A stretch of DNA of 64,000 nt, from positions 8,165,873 to 8,229,872 of the forward strand of contig OX359250.1 of assembly GCA_947179485.1 (NCBI GenBank), in the 5' to 3' direction. Positions within the stretch are counted from its first letter, which is position 1. Each line of letters starts with the position of its first letter. This document shows, one piece after another, positions 29,965 through 41,721 of this stretch. The notes under the pieces are model-generated. The model saw nothing but the letters and a program-made list of their open reading frames with translations, was not told the origin of the DNA and searched no databases. This DNA comes from Allacma fusca (taxonomy: Eukaryota; Arthropoda; Collembola; Symphypleona; Sminthuridae). Position numbers and translations under genes: made by a program.

Positions 29965-32396
29965 CAGTGCTCGGCACGGGTACGAAAAATCGGTACCCGT
30001 ACCCGTATCCGTACCCGAAGTGCGGCTATTTCAATAACTGGTATCTATACCCGTACCCATACCCGAGTTTCCGGGTACAAATTTTTCGTACCCGTACCCG
30101 CAATGTAATCTTAATCCATGTACCTGTACCCGTATTGTACCCGTACCCAAAAATACGCGAAAATTGTACCCATACTCGGGTATCTCAAGGCCGTACCCGT
30201 ACTCGTACCCGGGTACTTTATCCAGATTTGTTTTAATGTAATACATGCAGGGTTGCACAATTGAAAATGCCATGGCATTTTCGGCATTATGCCTGCCCAA
30301 AATGCCAGGGCATTTTGGGCATTTTCATTTCATGGCATTTTGTGCATCTATGGCACTTTGGGCATTTTGGGCATATTCAGCCTAGGGCAGGCATTTTCGG
30401 CATATTCGCACCAATTTTTTAAATATATGGCTTTTTCCACCTGCTAATTTCGCAAAATAAGTCACAAAACAGTATGTTACAAATAATTTTAATATTCAAC
30501 TGGATTATATGATAAAATTATAGAAACAAAATATTTCCAAGAAGGTTAAAAAATTATTATTATTTATGGAAAAATAATAATAATTCTATTTTCCTTATTT
30601 TATTGTAAAAATTCGTTTGTCCACCGTGTCTGGAATTATTTAGATTTCAACAACAAACATATGCGGGCAAAGATGCAACACAAAAAGATAAAACAGTTGT
30701 TAAAAGATTTAAAATATCTTTGTTTGTGAGTTTCAGAACTCGTCGGCATCTAAATGTATTTATTGTTACATTTTGGACTCCTAGAATTATTACACTGGTT
30801 TACTACGGCTAATTAAATGCAATTTTCAAAGTCGACACAAAATTTTCTACGGAGGTTTTGACATATATTATAACAGTCGCATCTTATGTATCTAATGAAA
30901 GTGTAAAATTGTCTATACTTTACAAGCCATTATCAAAATACGGAATTTATGCTGGCACTGTGCAAATTGTTCTTTCCAAATCCAAAAGCTTTTAATAATG
31001 TACAGCGTTGAATGTTTGCAACTCCGTTGGGGCTTAAATTTTTTTAAGGATTATTGAAATAACCACTGGCCATAAGTAACGAATTAGACTAATTAAATTC
31101 TTTTTTTTAAATCAAGTACTTCTAACATTTTCTAAAACTGAATGGGTTTGCTTATGCTATGAAGAACTCCCTTATATTCGTTAAACGAGCAATAATGGTC
31201 ATATTGTATGTTTCGGTAAAAATGCCCAATATGCCCAAAATGCCTGCCGAAAATGCCCAAAATGCCGGGCATTTTCAGAGTAAGGCATTTTCAGGGTATT
31301 TTCGGCGTTTTGGGCATTTTCAGGGCATTTTCAGGAGGGCAGGCATAAAACCTAGGGCATTTTCATTTGTGCAACCCTGAATACATGGTACGTTATATGT
31401 AATAATGTATGACACCTGAGTGGGTAATTTTGACTAGCTAGAGAGGTATTTGACATTGTATATTTTTATTGAAGAGTAGAAAACTATAAGCGTTTTTGAT
31501 TAGAAGTAAAATTATCCCCATTTGGTTTATGGGCGGATGGGCGAAGTATTTTATAGCACCCAGTCCATATGTACATGCATTTTTGGCTTGGGACTTGGCG
31601 ACTCGATTTTTCACTTCTTGATGTATTCGGCCTTTTACATTAATTTTCTCATCTCAGTAGCTCTGTGTACATGTAAGTCATTAATATCTTGTTACAAATA
31701 TCCGCCTTTTCCTAATCAACTACCAATTACAAAAAATATCTTGCCATCCAACTCATCGGAACTCTAATTTTTAAATTGTATTCATTGTGGCTAATGAAGT
31801 ATCATGTGCATACGTGTCAATCAGACTATTTCTGCAATTAGTAATAAATTACTACATTATGAAGACGTTTTGTATAAAATTTCGTTGAATCCTATTCTCC
31901 ACTTTTATTTTGATATTATTCCTCGTCTGTTTATTAATTATTCTTTCTAAAAGATGTTTCCATAAAAACATATATTTTAGCAACACAGTCTGAAATACAG
32001 TTACTGCATGTTGTAAGGTTAAAAGGGTATTAACAATAAGCTATATGTATTCAGAATTACTAAAAATACAGACAGAATTTTCCAACGGAAGTTCTATTAT
32101 TTTCATAAAATTCATCAAAATGTCTCAAATCTCAACATATCCAAATACTCGGGTACAATGGTCGCGGGTACGGGTAAATGACACCATTATACCCGTACCC
32201 GGTGGGTATATACCCATTTTGAAATCCTTGTACCCGTACCCATACCCGTATCCGTATCCGAGATTTTGAGCCGACCAAAGTGTACCCGGGTAGTACCCGG
32301 AATTGTTCGGGTACACAAAATCCGTACCCGGGTAGTACCCATACCCGTACCCATACCCGTTTACCCGAGTATTACCCATACCCGTGCCGAGCACTG
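29965..32396. mobile_element. hAT-like MITE, GTACCC family, copy 2, middle layer
   Basis: Termini CAGTGCTCGGCACGGGTA and TACCCGTGCCGAGCACTG, as in the element at 1818-3017, with a perfect 8-bp duplication TCCAGCAT (29957-29964, 32397-32404). The core also matches copy 1 (for instance ATGTATGACACC and GGTAATTTTGACTAGCTAGA). Interrupted by the element at 30248-31379. Comparison with copy 1 shows exactly where the insert entered. Confidence 0.9.
30248..31379. mobile_element. hAT-like MITE with GGCATTTT arrays, inner layer
   Basis: 1132 bp, termini CAGGGTTGCACAA and TTTGTGCAACCCTG, with a perfect 8-bp duplication AATACATG (30240-30247, 31380-31387). Copy 1 of the host MITE, without the insert, has a single AATACA-like site at the same place, proving insertion. 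About 180 bp at each end repeats GGCATTTT, AAAATGCC and CCTGCC. The core has no coding potential. Confidence 0.92.
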
Positions 32397-32590
32397 TCCA
32401 GCATGCACCACACATGAATTTTTTCACGGGCTTTTACGGGCTTTCATGGTCTTTTTTAACCGCATTGAAAAGACCGTACCCGCCCGTAACCCGTCAAGTG
32501 TAATAAATTTTACCCGTACCCGCCCGAAGCCCGGGCGGGCCGGGCTTTTTACGGGCTTACCCGCAAATTTTAACCGCCCGAGATGCTCTA

Positions 32591-33240
32591 ATCTCAAACC
32601 CTATCCCGAAATCAGATAAAATTTGCTCCCAATCCCGAATCCCTTGAACCCGGTCTCGTTCCCGGGACCAGTAAAATTAGTGTAAAACAATTTTTTGCTT
32701 CGCATTTTTATTGATTTAACAATACTTATGCATGCGCATTATGTAACAATAGATGTAGGCACTATTGAAAATGGTCATTATACTAAGATCTGCTTTACCG
32801 AAAAAGCTGCAGGAAGACTTTAAACGATTCCCACCATGCGTTTTGCAATGACTTTCATTTTTCAAGTTAGAGCAGGTGGAAATCACTACTATGCTATGCC
32901 AACTGACAATATGAGAAACGGCTCAAATGGTGTACATAAAATTTATTATCTCAGCATTTCTACGAAGGAAGCCGTGCATGCTTAGTATTTTTTCCTCCAC
33001 TAGATGGATGCGTAGTTCCCAGGAACGTAACGGATTTGGGGACGAAGACCGGTTCCTGACAGGAACACAAATACCTTCATCAAGATTGAACCCGTTCCCG
33101 AAATCTCGGGTCTGCGCAACATGTTCCTGAATCTGGTCCAAGAGTATTTGGGAACATTAATTAGACACCCAAACTCGAACCCGTTCCCGAACCCAATTCC
33201 CGGGTGTATCCCGATCTCAAAACTGGATCTAAGTCTTCCT
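32591..33240. repeat. CCCGAACCC-type flank, right
   Basis: Motifs such as CCCGAATCCCTTGAACCCGG, GAACCCGTTCCCGAAATCTC and CCCGTTCCCGAACCC recur over 600 bp, matching the left flank at 29337-29472. It probably includes the right end of the outermost, unresolved element, perhaps near GATCTCAAAACTG at about 33225. Confidence 0.45.
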
Positions 33241-33535
33241 AAGTCAAGGTATCGGTTCATACCTTGGCATGTCAAAACGATCTGATTTTACTGACATCAC
33301 CACTGTATTTTGAATGAGTAACATTCTTAGTTTAGAACTGCTGACATTGCGCAATATATATTACACCATGATTTACATATTAGTTTTGTACAGTAAGTTC
33401 TTGAAAGAAAATATCTCAGAATTTTTGGAGTAAGTGACTATATACTTTGTCCCAGATATCACATACTGGTAATTACACCGCAAAACGTTTTGGGAATCCA
33501 GTGTACATATTTTATTATATCTAGTCAGGGGTCGG

Positions 33536-33788
33536 ATTTATGTGGGAAGACTGGAAAACCTTCCCAGGGAAAAAAATTTTTCAGCAGGGAAATTTTCAAA
33601 CGGGATTGCAAACAGGGATTTTCAAATCTGTTGACCTTTTTTGGCAGGGATTGATTGCAAATTGTTGAGGTGTATTACGAAAATTATTTCGTCAACAGGG
33701 AGTTTTAAATTTGCTTCGAACAGGGACATCATGGCCAGCGGGGAAAGTAAAAAATTCTTCCAGAGAGATTACAAAAATCCAACCCCTG
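33536..33788. mobile_element. short hAT-like MITE, CAGGGGTCG family
   Basis: 253 bp with termini CAGGGGTCGGATT and AATCCAACCCCTG. Flanks TATCTAGT and GTTCTAGT agree in six of eight positions, so the duplication has decayed. Internal CAGGGA motifs repeat through the element. An interrupted relative begins at 20968. Confidence 0.72.
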
Positions 33789-33796
33789 GTTCTAGT

Positions 33797-35892
33797 CAAA
33801 GCATGCATTCTTAAAATAAATCTAATAAGCTCAAATTTTATCCACGTTGCTCCTTATATTCATCGTACTAATACAATTTGCATAGCAATTCGGGAGGTAA
33901 CGACATGCGAACCAGTTCCATGGAAATGATGTCAAATGTTTCCCAGTCCAAAAATATTATCTCCGAAAATATTTTGTCGAACAGAAAACTCTGAAGTCAG
34001 GATTTCCTTACAAAATTGTAATTTTGTGGCTGTTCCTGTGACTCCAGAAATTTCCTTCTTCATGGAAAATATTTTTTTAAATGAAACGCAAAGCTTGTTA
34101 ACCGTAACAATCAAATCAGTTATGGATTACTCCGTGATGTAAGCTAAGAGACGAGCTTCCGTCCGCACCTTGTACAAGGTACGCAAAAAACAAACACATT
34201 CTCAGCTTTCCCCTTTTGAAAGGATCTGAAACAAAAGCATATGTTTTGTTATACATTAAAAGATGATATTCTTATCAGGGATTGGACGGGGTAGAATTCG
34301 GCTGTTTTTTAAATCCTGGAGATACAAAGGAAATATTTGACAGAGTACTTAATTACTCTTAATACATAAATTAAGTATTTTGCGTGAAACTTGTCAATTT
34401 TTGTTAGTCCCTACGAGGAAGTCCATAATGTAAAATACAAATTGGCAAATTTGCAGAAGTTAGCGCTAGATGTGGGAAAAGTTAACATAAATTTAAATAT
34501 CAGCTTTTGGATGGAAATGTGTCCTGGTAATATTTTTTACTGTCGCCAGCACTGACTCACGGTATGTAAAAATGATCATAGGATGACAAAGTAGTGGTCA
34601 TCTCAACTTTAACTTCACTCAAGCATGTACAATTGGAAATTAGATATAAAACCTATCCAGTTTCGTGTTTACCTTTGCTAGTCAACTTGACTTTACAGAA
34701 CATGCTCTGCTCAATTTTCCATAAATTTCAAGGAATCGGCAACTCCTCTTTACTCTGAGTGGAGCACACACACAATAATGCACATTTACATGTGAGCAAA
34801 CGAACCTGATCTATATATTTAATGGAGGCACACACCAAGATCATGGAATCTGCATACAGTTGCTGCATTCTCAATTGACTTGCATTCCTCAGACCTTGCT
34901 CATCTTTATTTACCTTTTATAGGGAACACGGAAGTAAATCTGTGAAAGGATATAATTACTATCCCATCCCAAGAAAACTGGAGAAGGCACGTTTCTCATA
35001 GCACCACATTTTCACTTTTAGCTCATCGCAAGCAACACTTGATAGTCACTTGGAAGTTCACACAGCCGAAGACCATTCAAACTATTCTGGCTCGATGGAG
35101 TAAATTATTGCTATCGAAGGCATGCATATAGGCCAAGCATATATTTTCACTTCCTTACATCAATGATAGTGACATAATCACGGATCGTTCAGCAGAATCG
35201 CTGGATGGGCAAAATACTATACAAATAGGCAAGTGATTTATTCTTCGGGTGCAATGTTAAAGCACCTCGAGAGAGTAGTCATACATACATGTAATATAAT
35301 TCCCTACTATCTAATTCCCCCTTATCTACGAAAGAAATGTTTGCCTCTAACAGAGCAAGGTGAAATGTAATTATTACACACATGCGGAGAGATACAATTG
35401 CCTTGAGCAATTCATATACCAACATATGCTCAGTCTTCTCTTCATTAGCGATGGGAATAGAGTATTAATCCGAGATAAAATAAATCCTGGAATGGGAATT
35501 TCTTCGTTAACAATCAGTACAAGAACTTATCCAAGATTTGAGCAAATTTGAATCCATTCACTAATCCTCATGAGTATTACCCTAGTAACAATGCAGTTGC
35601 ATTCTATGAATTAATCCGCAAACCTAATCCAATTTATTAGATAGCATTGATTGCATTGTCTTGCTGTCAGTGTGTATGTACATACGTATTGAAATAACTG
35701 GTAATTATACACATTACATCATCACTAGCATTATTTTACTTCTGGTTCAATATTGATAGATCGGATGGTGCCATGATAGTTATGCTAGTCATTTTATGAT
35801 AATAAGAACCTATCACACAGGATTGTCACGTGTCATGTACTGTCTTGTAGTCTTGTAGTGCATTAGATTAGAACAAATTCCAGCCCGCAGAG
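33797..35892. other. non-coding, no gene seen
   Basis: About 2.1 kb without a recognisable exon, RNA or paired termini. It has fewer simple repeats than the neighbouring DNA, so it may be older unique sequence or intron. Confidence 0.4.
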
Positions 35893-36077
35893 GAGTGAAC
35901 CAATGGTGGGCAACCTGAGGAGGTATGAGGTCGTTCCTCGCCCTCGGCCTACATTTTTGAGGGATGAGAGCGAGTTTCTATCATAAAAGAAGGGCCCTCA
36001 TATAAATAAGGGCGAGGCATATCAAAATGAATGTACTAAAACGAGGGCGAGGTTGAATAATAAAAGCTAGTCCTCAT

Positions 36078-37006
36078 TTAGTGTTTCTGATCGAGTTCGG
36101 GAAACTCGAGGTTTCGAGTTCGAGTCGGGTTCGAGTCGAGTTCGAGCTTAATATTTTTGGTACCGTTTGCTTTCGAGTCGGTTTCGGGTCTCAAGTTTTC
36201 GATCCGAAAAAATCGGGTCGAGTTTGCCAAATCTACCGGTCCCTACCAAAACTCGAAAGTAAAAACTATTTTTGGAATTATTGATTCATGTTATCTTAAC
36301 AATAAAAATTGGCCTTCCTGCCACCTCTGATTTTAAAAAATATGCAGTTTTTATGGAAAACATCAAAGAAAACAAAACAGTCTCTGTACGGAGCAAGTAT
36401 TTGTACATGACAGTATAACACTCCTCATACCTAAGTTTTATTAGCTCACGAAGCTAAGTACCCTAATATGGAAAGGATGGCGCGTGAATTCTTGGGTATT
36501 CCTGGCATTCCTATCGAGCGTGCTTTTTCGTTGGCTCCGACATTTTAGCACTGAAATGTTTGGCTACTCAAGGAAATACGATATGGAAGTTACCGCTTTT
36601 AATATCGTGGTTAAAATTGGCATATAACAAGTTTATCGAAGCAACAATGAAGAGCATTACGGAGAGATGGCCGGTTGAACCAAATTATAATGATTTGAAA
36701 TTATATTGAAAAAATGAAAACGACAGTGATTGTTGCATTATTTTGCTTTTACAAAAAAAAATGCTTTGTTTGATGCTCATTTTTCGGGACTGTGATGCTG
36801 TATTTTACGTACATTTTGTGTCTGGTTTCGGTTCGAGTTCGAGTCGGTTTCGGGTATAACATTTCTTAACGGTCTCGGTTTCGGGTACAAAAACATTTTC
36901 CGACTCGAATGTCCCGAGTTCGAGTTCGAGCCTAAAAGTGGAATTTACACCGGGTTTTATTTCGAGTCGAGTCGAGCCCAACTATTTGTTACCGATAGAA
37001 ACTCTA
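36078..37006 (+). mobile_element. hAT transposon relic with TCGAGTTCGAG arrays
   Basis: 929 bp inside the element at 35901-37862. Perfect 8-bp duplication GTCCTCAT (36070-36077, 37007-37014). Termini TTAGTGTTTCTGATCG and CCGATAGAAACTCTA are roughly complementary. GAGTTCGAGTCGG-type motifs fill both ends. The core keeps a scrap of hAT transposase (36459-36545), which ties this whole style of element to the hAT superfamily. Confidence 0.83.
36459..36545 (+). pseudogene. hAT transposase C-terminal dimerisation motif, fragment
   Basis: 29 codons read YPNMERMAREFLGIPGIPIE then RAFSLAPTF. This matches the hAT C-terminal pattern YPxLxxMAxxxLxIPxxSxxxERxFS. The frame is closed by a stop soon after, and the rest of the transposase is absent, so it is a relic with no expected activity. 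Confidence 0.75.
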
Positions 37007-37142
37007 GTCCTCATCAAGTTCAAACAGCAGTATTAAATACCGCGAAATAATCATCGCATTTCCTCTTCTTCCTTGCTGTGCATTTTTGCCATAAACTAGC
37101 CTGAAGAATAAGCTCAAGATCTTAATAATTACCTAAAGTTCG

Positions 37143-37262
37143 GAATAATTTTACATAAAGGTCTGAAGAATTTTACATAAAGGTCTGAAGAATTTTACAT
37201 AAAGGTCTGAAGAATTTTACATAAAGGTCTGAAGAATTTTACATAAAGGTCTGAAGAATTAA
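37143..37262 (+). repeat. 22-bp minisatellite, ~5 copies
   Basis: Unit TTTTACATAAAGGTCTGAAG plus AA, nearly perfect across five copies, within the MITE at 35901-37862. High identity indicates recent expansion. Confidence 0.9.
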
Positions 37263-37870
37263 GTGAATGTTTAAAGGTCTCAACTGGGTGATACTAAAGG
37301 AACTAAAGGACTGGGCTTAATGAAATAACTATTTGAGGCGACGAAACCAAATGAAATGCATTTTTCAAGGGACAAATAATTGACAGCAACTTTTTGATGA
37401 GACGGGACACATATTTCACAGAGCATCTTTTCCACGGATCAGGACAAGGTTTCAAGTGATGGTAATCTTCGTACTTCTCACGCGATTGATGGGTAATTAG
37501 TTATACCTAACTCTCACCTCACGAGTTTAGCTGTTAAGTCTGTTTGCGCTCGCCATCGTCTAAGCGTTCACGATAAGCGACGCTTCTTTCTACTCGCCCT
37601 CAGACTCGATGGACGAGGGTGAGTGCTTGTTTTTAAAAGCAGACTGTCACGGGCCCGTGAGACCTATATTGCAATGCAGTTGCAGTTATGATGTACTTAT
37701 GGACTCATGAGGCCGTCCTTATGATTAAGTAGAGGCCATCCTTATGTATTGAGTTCCAGCGTAAGCTGTCGTGAGGGTACGGATGATACTGAGTCCGGCA
37801 AGATTTTTTTACACACATACATCGTCAGGCGAGGGCGAGAGATTTAAAAGTGCCCATCTATGGAGTGAAC

Positions 37871-38350
37871 TACATGATGGAAGGAATTTGAGACATCTAT
37901 TTCGAACCAATACAAACTACTAGCACAAGCCATTAAAAAAGGGGGAACCATCTAGTGGCATGAACATAAGTAATTATGTATATTCGTTGGAAAGAGTTGG
38001 TTAAAAAAATTGTGCTAGGGAACATAAGGAACCATGCAGTATATTTTTAATGGCGAAGTTTCCGATAGTTGTCGCTTGGATGTTTCTCTGGTTGCCTGCG
38101 TGTCTGCTTGACCTTAATCATGGAAAATGCCGAACGACAATGTCACAATTCAATTCAAAGTTTTTACAGAAACACATTACCCAATGTGTCAGAATATTAT
38201 TGTTTTTGCAGAAGTTCGGATCATCCGTTTGATCTCAGGAAATTAAAATGGTTCGCGAATATGTTAATGCATGAGGCTCCCACAGAGGCGCTGTCCTAGG
38301 CACGATGTGTACACAGACCTCGCACAAAGCTCTCATGGTACTGTTACTAG
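37871..38350. other. non-coding, no gene seen
   Basis: Short open frames at 38050-38300 lack a recognised domain and splice context. Nothing else noted. Confidence 0.4.
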
Positions 38351-38749
38351 CAGGGTTGGCAAGTGGCATGAAATGGCCTGGCCGTTATTGGTTAAAATCC
38401 GGTTCTTACCTGCTTGGTCCAATTGCTTGGGTTGGTATAAATTGGTCGTAATTAATATTATTCAAATAAATCCACTGTCCAATAAAAACCAGTTTTAACC
38501 AAAACGTACCACCGGCTTGGCTAATATTACGCATGCATGAACACAGGGTTGCCAAGTGGTCAGAAATGGCCTGGTTATTATTGGTTAAAATCCGGTTCTA
38601 ACCGGCCCGGACCTGTTGTATAGGTTGGCATAAAATGGCCATAATTAATACTATCCAAATAAGTCCACTGTCCAATAAAAACCTGTTGTTACCATTTCTT
38701 GCCACTGGCTTGGCCTTTATTGATAAAAGCCGGTTTTTTGCCAACCCTG
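38351..38749. mobile_element. hAT-like MITE, internally dimeric
   Basis: 399 bp with termini CAGGGTTGGCAAGTGG and TTGCCAACCCTG, and a perfect 8-bp duplication GTTACTAG (38343-38350, 38750-38757). The left terminus recurs inside at 38544 (CAGGGTTGCCAAGTGG). The two halves of about 195 bp are diverged direct copies, each with AAATGGCCTGG, TTGGTTAAAATCCGGTTCT and CCACTGTCCAATAAAAACC. No coding sequence. Confidence 0.88.
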
Positions 38750-38888
38750 GTTACTAGGGTATGTCGATTTGAAAATTTCTGCAATTTTGGAGGAAAAGCG
38801 TTCGAAAATTCCTTACCAAGTATTTTCGTTGTATTGGTTTTGGCTTATGTAAGGACGTAATACGATTTTCCAGCATTCTGGTATATAC

Positions 38889-39281
38889 TGTAGTGCTCGC
38901 ACATCCACCGCGGTTACGTCGCGCTCACTCCAGTGAGGCGCGACGTAACCACTTCGACTTCCCTAACTCCATCCTGATTCAACCCCATGTTATGTAAGGA
39001 AGAGCCACGCTCTTCCTTACCAACCCACGCCAGCTTCAGCATTCGCGTCTTTCCCGATCGACATTACCAAGCTCACTCCCTGCGCTCTGTTTTTTTTCCA
39101 AGGGATTTTAGGAGTTTTTTTTGTTTTTAAGAGGTTCGCCTCCTTTAATATTTTTTTGTTTTCTTGACTGGCCTTGAGGCCCCCATTGTAGGACTCGTGT
39201 GAGTATTTCTTTTTTTATATTGTTTAAATAAACTTGAGCATTTGTAGCTCGAAGAAGTTGACCTAATCCAGACCGTCACAA
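38889..39281 (+). mobile_element. possible solo LTR
   Basis: 393 bp from TGTAGTGCTCGC to CAGACCGTCACA, with strong hairpins near the start, AATAAA at 39227 and a CTTGAGCATTTGTAGCTCG-like R/U5-type region. This is LTR-like in layout. No flanking 5-bp duplication was found, so boundaries and identity are uncertain. A fossil if real. Confidence 0.3.
38912..38950. repeat. long GC-rich hairpin
   Basis: GGTTACGTCGCGCTCACT pairs almost fully with AGTGAGGCGCGACGTAACC across two bases. A second hairpin, GTAAGGAAGAG with CTCTTCCTTAC, follows at 38994-39020. Two strong stems within 110 bp in A+T-rich surroundings are unusual. Confidence 0.85.
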
Positions 39282-39377
39282 ATTTTATTTCCCTCGCTCC
39301 ACCATTCATCACCACATTAATACTTACCCCTATATATATATGTATTTATATTGCTGATTAGCTGATCAAGCCACCGC

Positions 39378-39840
39378 CTGCGTCGGTGGATACCGTAAAA
39401 ACCCCAAAGATGGCCCCCGGCCAACTTCCAAACATTAACCTAAACCCAGGCTATCTTTAGAGGCCCGGCTACCTTTAGGGGCCGGCCATCTCTACTAAAT
39501 ATAAAAGCGTAAATTACAAAATATGATTTTTTTAATGAAAAAATGTTTTTTAATATTTAGTTCTATTCCAGAATAATGAATGTAGCATAATTCGGATTCA
39601 GATGAATAGTCCAGATTTTCCGTAGAGTAAATAACAGCTTCAAAATTTAAACTGCATATATAGAAAAAAAACTATTGCATAAAAAACCAGGCCATCTTTG
39701 GGGGCCCGGCTATCTTTAGATGCCGGCTATCTCTACATGTATGGGGTAAAACCCAGGCCATCTTTAGGGTCCCGGCCACCTTTAGAGGCCCGGCCATGTT
39801 TAGGGTTTTTTGCCATTTCCTTATAACAACACCGACGCAG
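39378..39840. mobile_element. terminal-inverted-repeat element with GGCCATCTTTA arrays
   Basis: CTGCGTCGGTG at 39378 and CACCGACGCAG at 39830 are inverted, and similarity continues outward (AGCTGATCAAGCCA against AGCGGTTCAAGCAC), so the true ends lie a little outside. Subterminal motifs such as GGCCATCTTTAGGGGCCCGG repeat many times in both halves. No target duplication was resolved. A related AAACTGCGTCGGTG site at 48430 shows the family is dispersed. Confidence 0.6.
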
Positions 39841-40082
39841 TCTAGTGCTTGAACCGCTAGTATTAAAATTATTTTGCCGAAATGATTTTTTTAAATCGAA
39901 TATTTTGTAAATGATGGCCTTCGCTTCTGAAGTACACTTTCTTATAATTACAATCGGGGGTGAATTAATAAAATAATTATTCTTACCCAGCTCTAACCCT
40001 TAAAATAGTTTTGACCCTCACGCATGTAATCTGAGAGACTTATTGTTAGTTAACATTTTATTACCCGAACGGTAAATCTGTA

Positions 40083-41149
40083 CAGTGGTCGTCACGGGAA
40101 CGGGTAAAACCCGGGTACATGGGAACGAGTACAGGAACGGGTACGGGAACATTTATTTTGTTCCCAGCCAGTTTGGGTACGGGAACAGGAACACACTCAG
40201 GTGGACCCGACCACTGGGAACAGGAACACGAGTGGGAACAGGAACTGAGATTTTCATCTTGTTCCCGTTCCCATTGGGAACGGGTACAATCTACGCATGT
40301 TCCCGTTCCCATACCTGTTGTTCCCGGGATCAAGTGGGTACTTTTACCATCTTCTAGAAACAGACTCAAAATTGATTTTGGAAGAATTGATAGTACATTG
40401 TTTATGTAGAAAATTATATTGGCATATTCCATTCTTTTTTTCCTGCAATTTTTACTTTCTACACTCATATCCTTGTCTTAAAGATAATAATGTTAGAACA
40501 CCTGTTTCAGTACAATTGCGGTATTTTATTGAATAGTTCCACAAGTTAATATAATAAATATTAAAATAATAATTATTAATTTATACTTTTACTGCAAGTT
40601 TTTCCCTTGTAAAATTGATTGCTCGAGTTAATGTTTTTTTCAAATAAGACTAACAAAGGGAAACTAATCCGTGTTGGCATATATTTGTCACAGAGAGATA
40701 GAAATTTATTTATTTCACTGACACTTCAACAGTGCTTGCCTATAGACAGTATATTTAGTTATAATATTGTAACTACAATTAAATCACATTTTATAGAATT
40801 ATTATTTTTTTGTATTAACATTATACAAGTGATTATGAGCTATCTTATAAGATCCTCTAATAACACATATTATTTCTTTTAAAAATTCCTTCTTTAAACC
40901 AAATCGATTCCGAAAATCTTCAAAACATTGCATATTGTATATAATATATTGCACATGCAGCATAATTATCTTTGGACGAGCAATTGACGGGGGGGGGTAC
41001 GCATTTTTATTAAATTCGTGGGAACGGGTACCTAAAATACTGTTCCCACCATCACGGGAACGGGTTCGGGTACGGGAACACTTAAGCGGAGTACCTATTG
41101 AGTGGGAACAGGAACGGGAACAAACTTTTTGTACCCATGACGACCACTG
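40083..41149. mobile_element. hAT-like MITE with GGGAAC/GTTCCC arrays
   Basis: 1067 bp, termini CAGTGGTCGTCACGGGAACG and GTACCCATGACGACCACTG, with a perfect 8-bp duplication AATCTGTA (40075-40082, 41150-41157). Both ends are packed with GGGAAC and GTTCCC. The core is A+T-rich with no transposase scrap. Frames over the arrays are repeat translations. Confidence 0.92.
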
Positions 41150-41157
41150 AATCTGTA

Positions 41158-41721
41158 CTCGCGAAACTACTGTATAAAGCGCGGTTACTTTGCTTTTGTA
41201 ATAAATTATTGTTGTCTACTGTACTACGCGACGCCTAGCTATGTGCTCTCCTGTTTGGTAGGTAAGAGCTAAACTACTCCCTTCGCGCGAGTTTTTAAAA
41301 AATTGAGCCATGGCCATCCTTCTTTTACTACTGAGAGATGGTTGATCAGAGATATGTTTGCTGTCCAAATTTGGACCAATAGAGTTTTTTTTGTTCTACA
41401 CATTCAAACTAAAAAAACACTGTTTAGCGGACCTGTGTGTAGGACATTGATTTTTACTCGAACCATTTTTCCAGCAATTAGGATCGATTATATTTTTTTC
41501 TGCATAACATTTATACTTTGAATGAAATTGATTATCACAGGAGAGATAAAGTATATCACCCCATGTCATTGAAATTAAATTGATTTGTCAATGTGTCTGC
41601 AATTAATATTAACGAACAAGTGAATAACCAAACATTCACAATTATGACTTCCTTCGCTGCTCCTATACATTTGGATATTTTGAATCTAAACTAGTGATCC
41701 AATTTTGGGTCCGCCAAAAAT
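41158..41721. other. non-coding, no gene seen
   Basis: No gene, RNA or paired repeat recognised. Confidence 0.4.

Larger units (their letters stand above)
29473..32590. mobile_element. hAT-like MITE with CCCGCCCG ends, outer layer of nest
   Basis: Termini TAGAGCATC and GATGCTCTA, fitting YARNG, with a perfect 8-bp duplication ATCTCAAA (29465-29472, 32591-32598). Subterminal DNA is rich in GCCCGTACCCGCCCG-like motifs and in CGGGCTTTTTACGGGC. It contains the MITE at 29965-32396, which contains that at 30248-31379. Without inserts it is about 680 bp. Confidence 0.88.
35901..37862. mobile_element. hAT-like MITE with CCTCGCCCTC arrays, carrying a second hAT relic
   Basis: Perfect 8-bp duplication GAGTGAAC (35893-35900, 37863-37870). 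Termini CAATGGTGGGCA and TGCCCATCTATG are imperfectly complementary but both fit YARNG. Ends carry CCTCGCCCTCGG, GAGGGCGAGG and related motifs. It includes the hAT relic at 36078-37006 and a 22-bp minisatellite at 37143-37262. Similar CCTCGCCCTC tracts at 51830-51912 and 52793-52968 belong to the same family. Confidence 0.8.

Noticed and set aside
39378-39840. SINE with a B-box-like GCGGTTCAAGC near 39850
   Set aside because: The similarity is part of an inverted repeat shared by both ends; no A box at the proper distance and no 3' tail.
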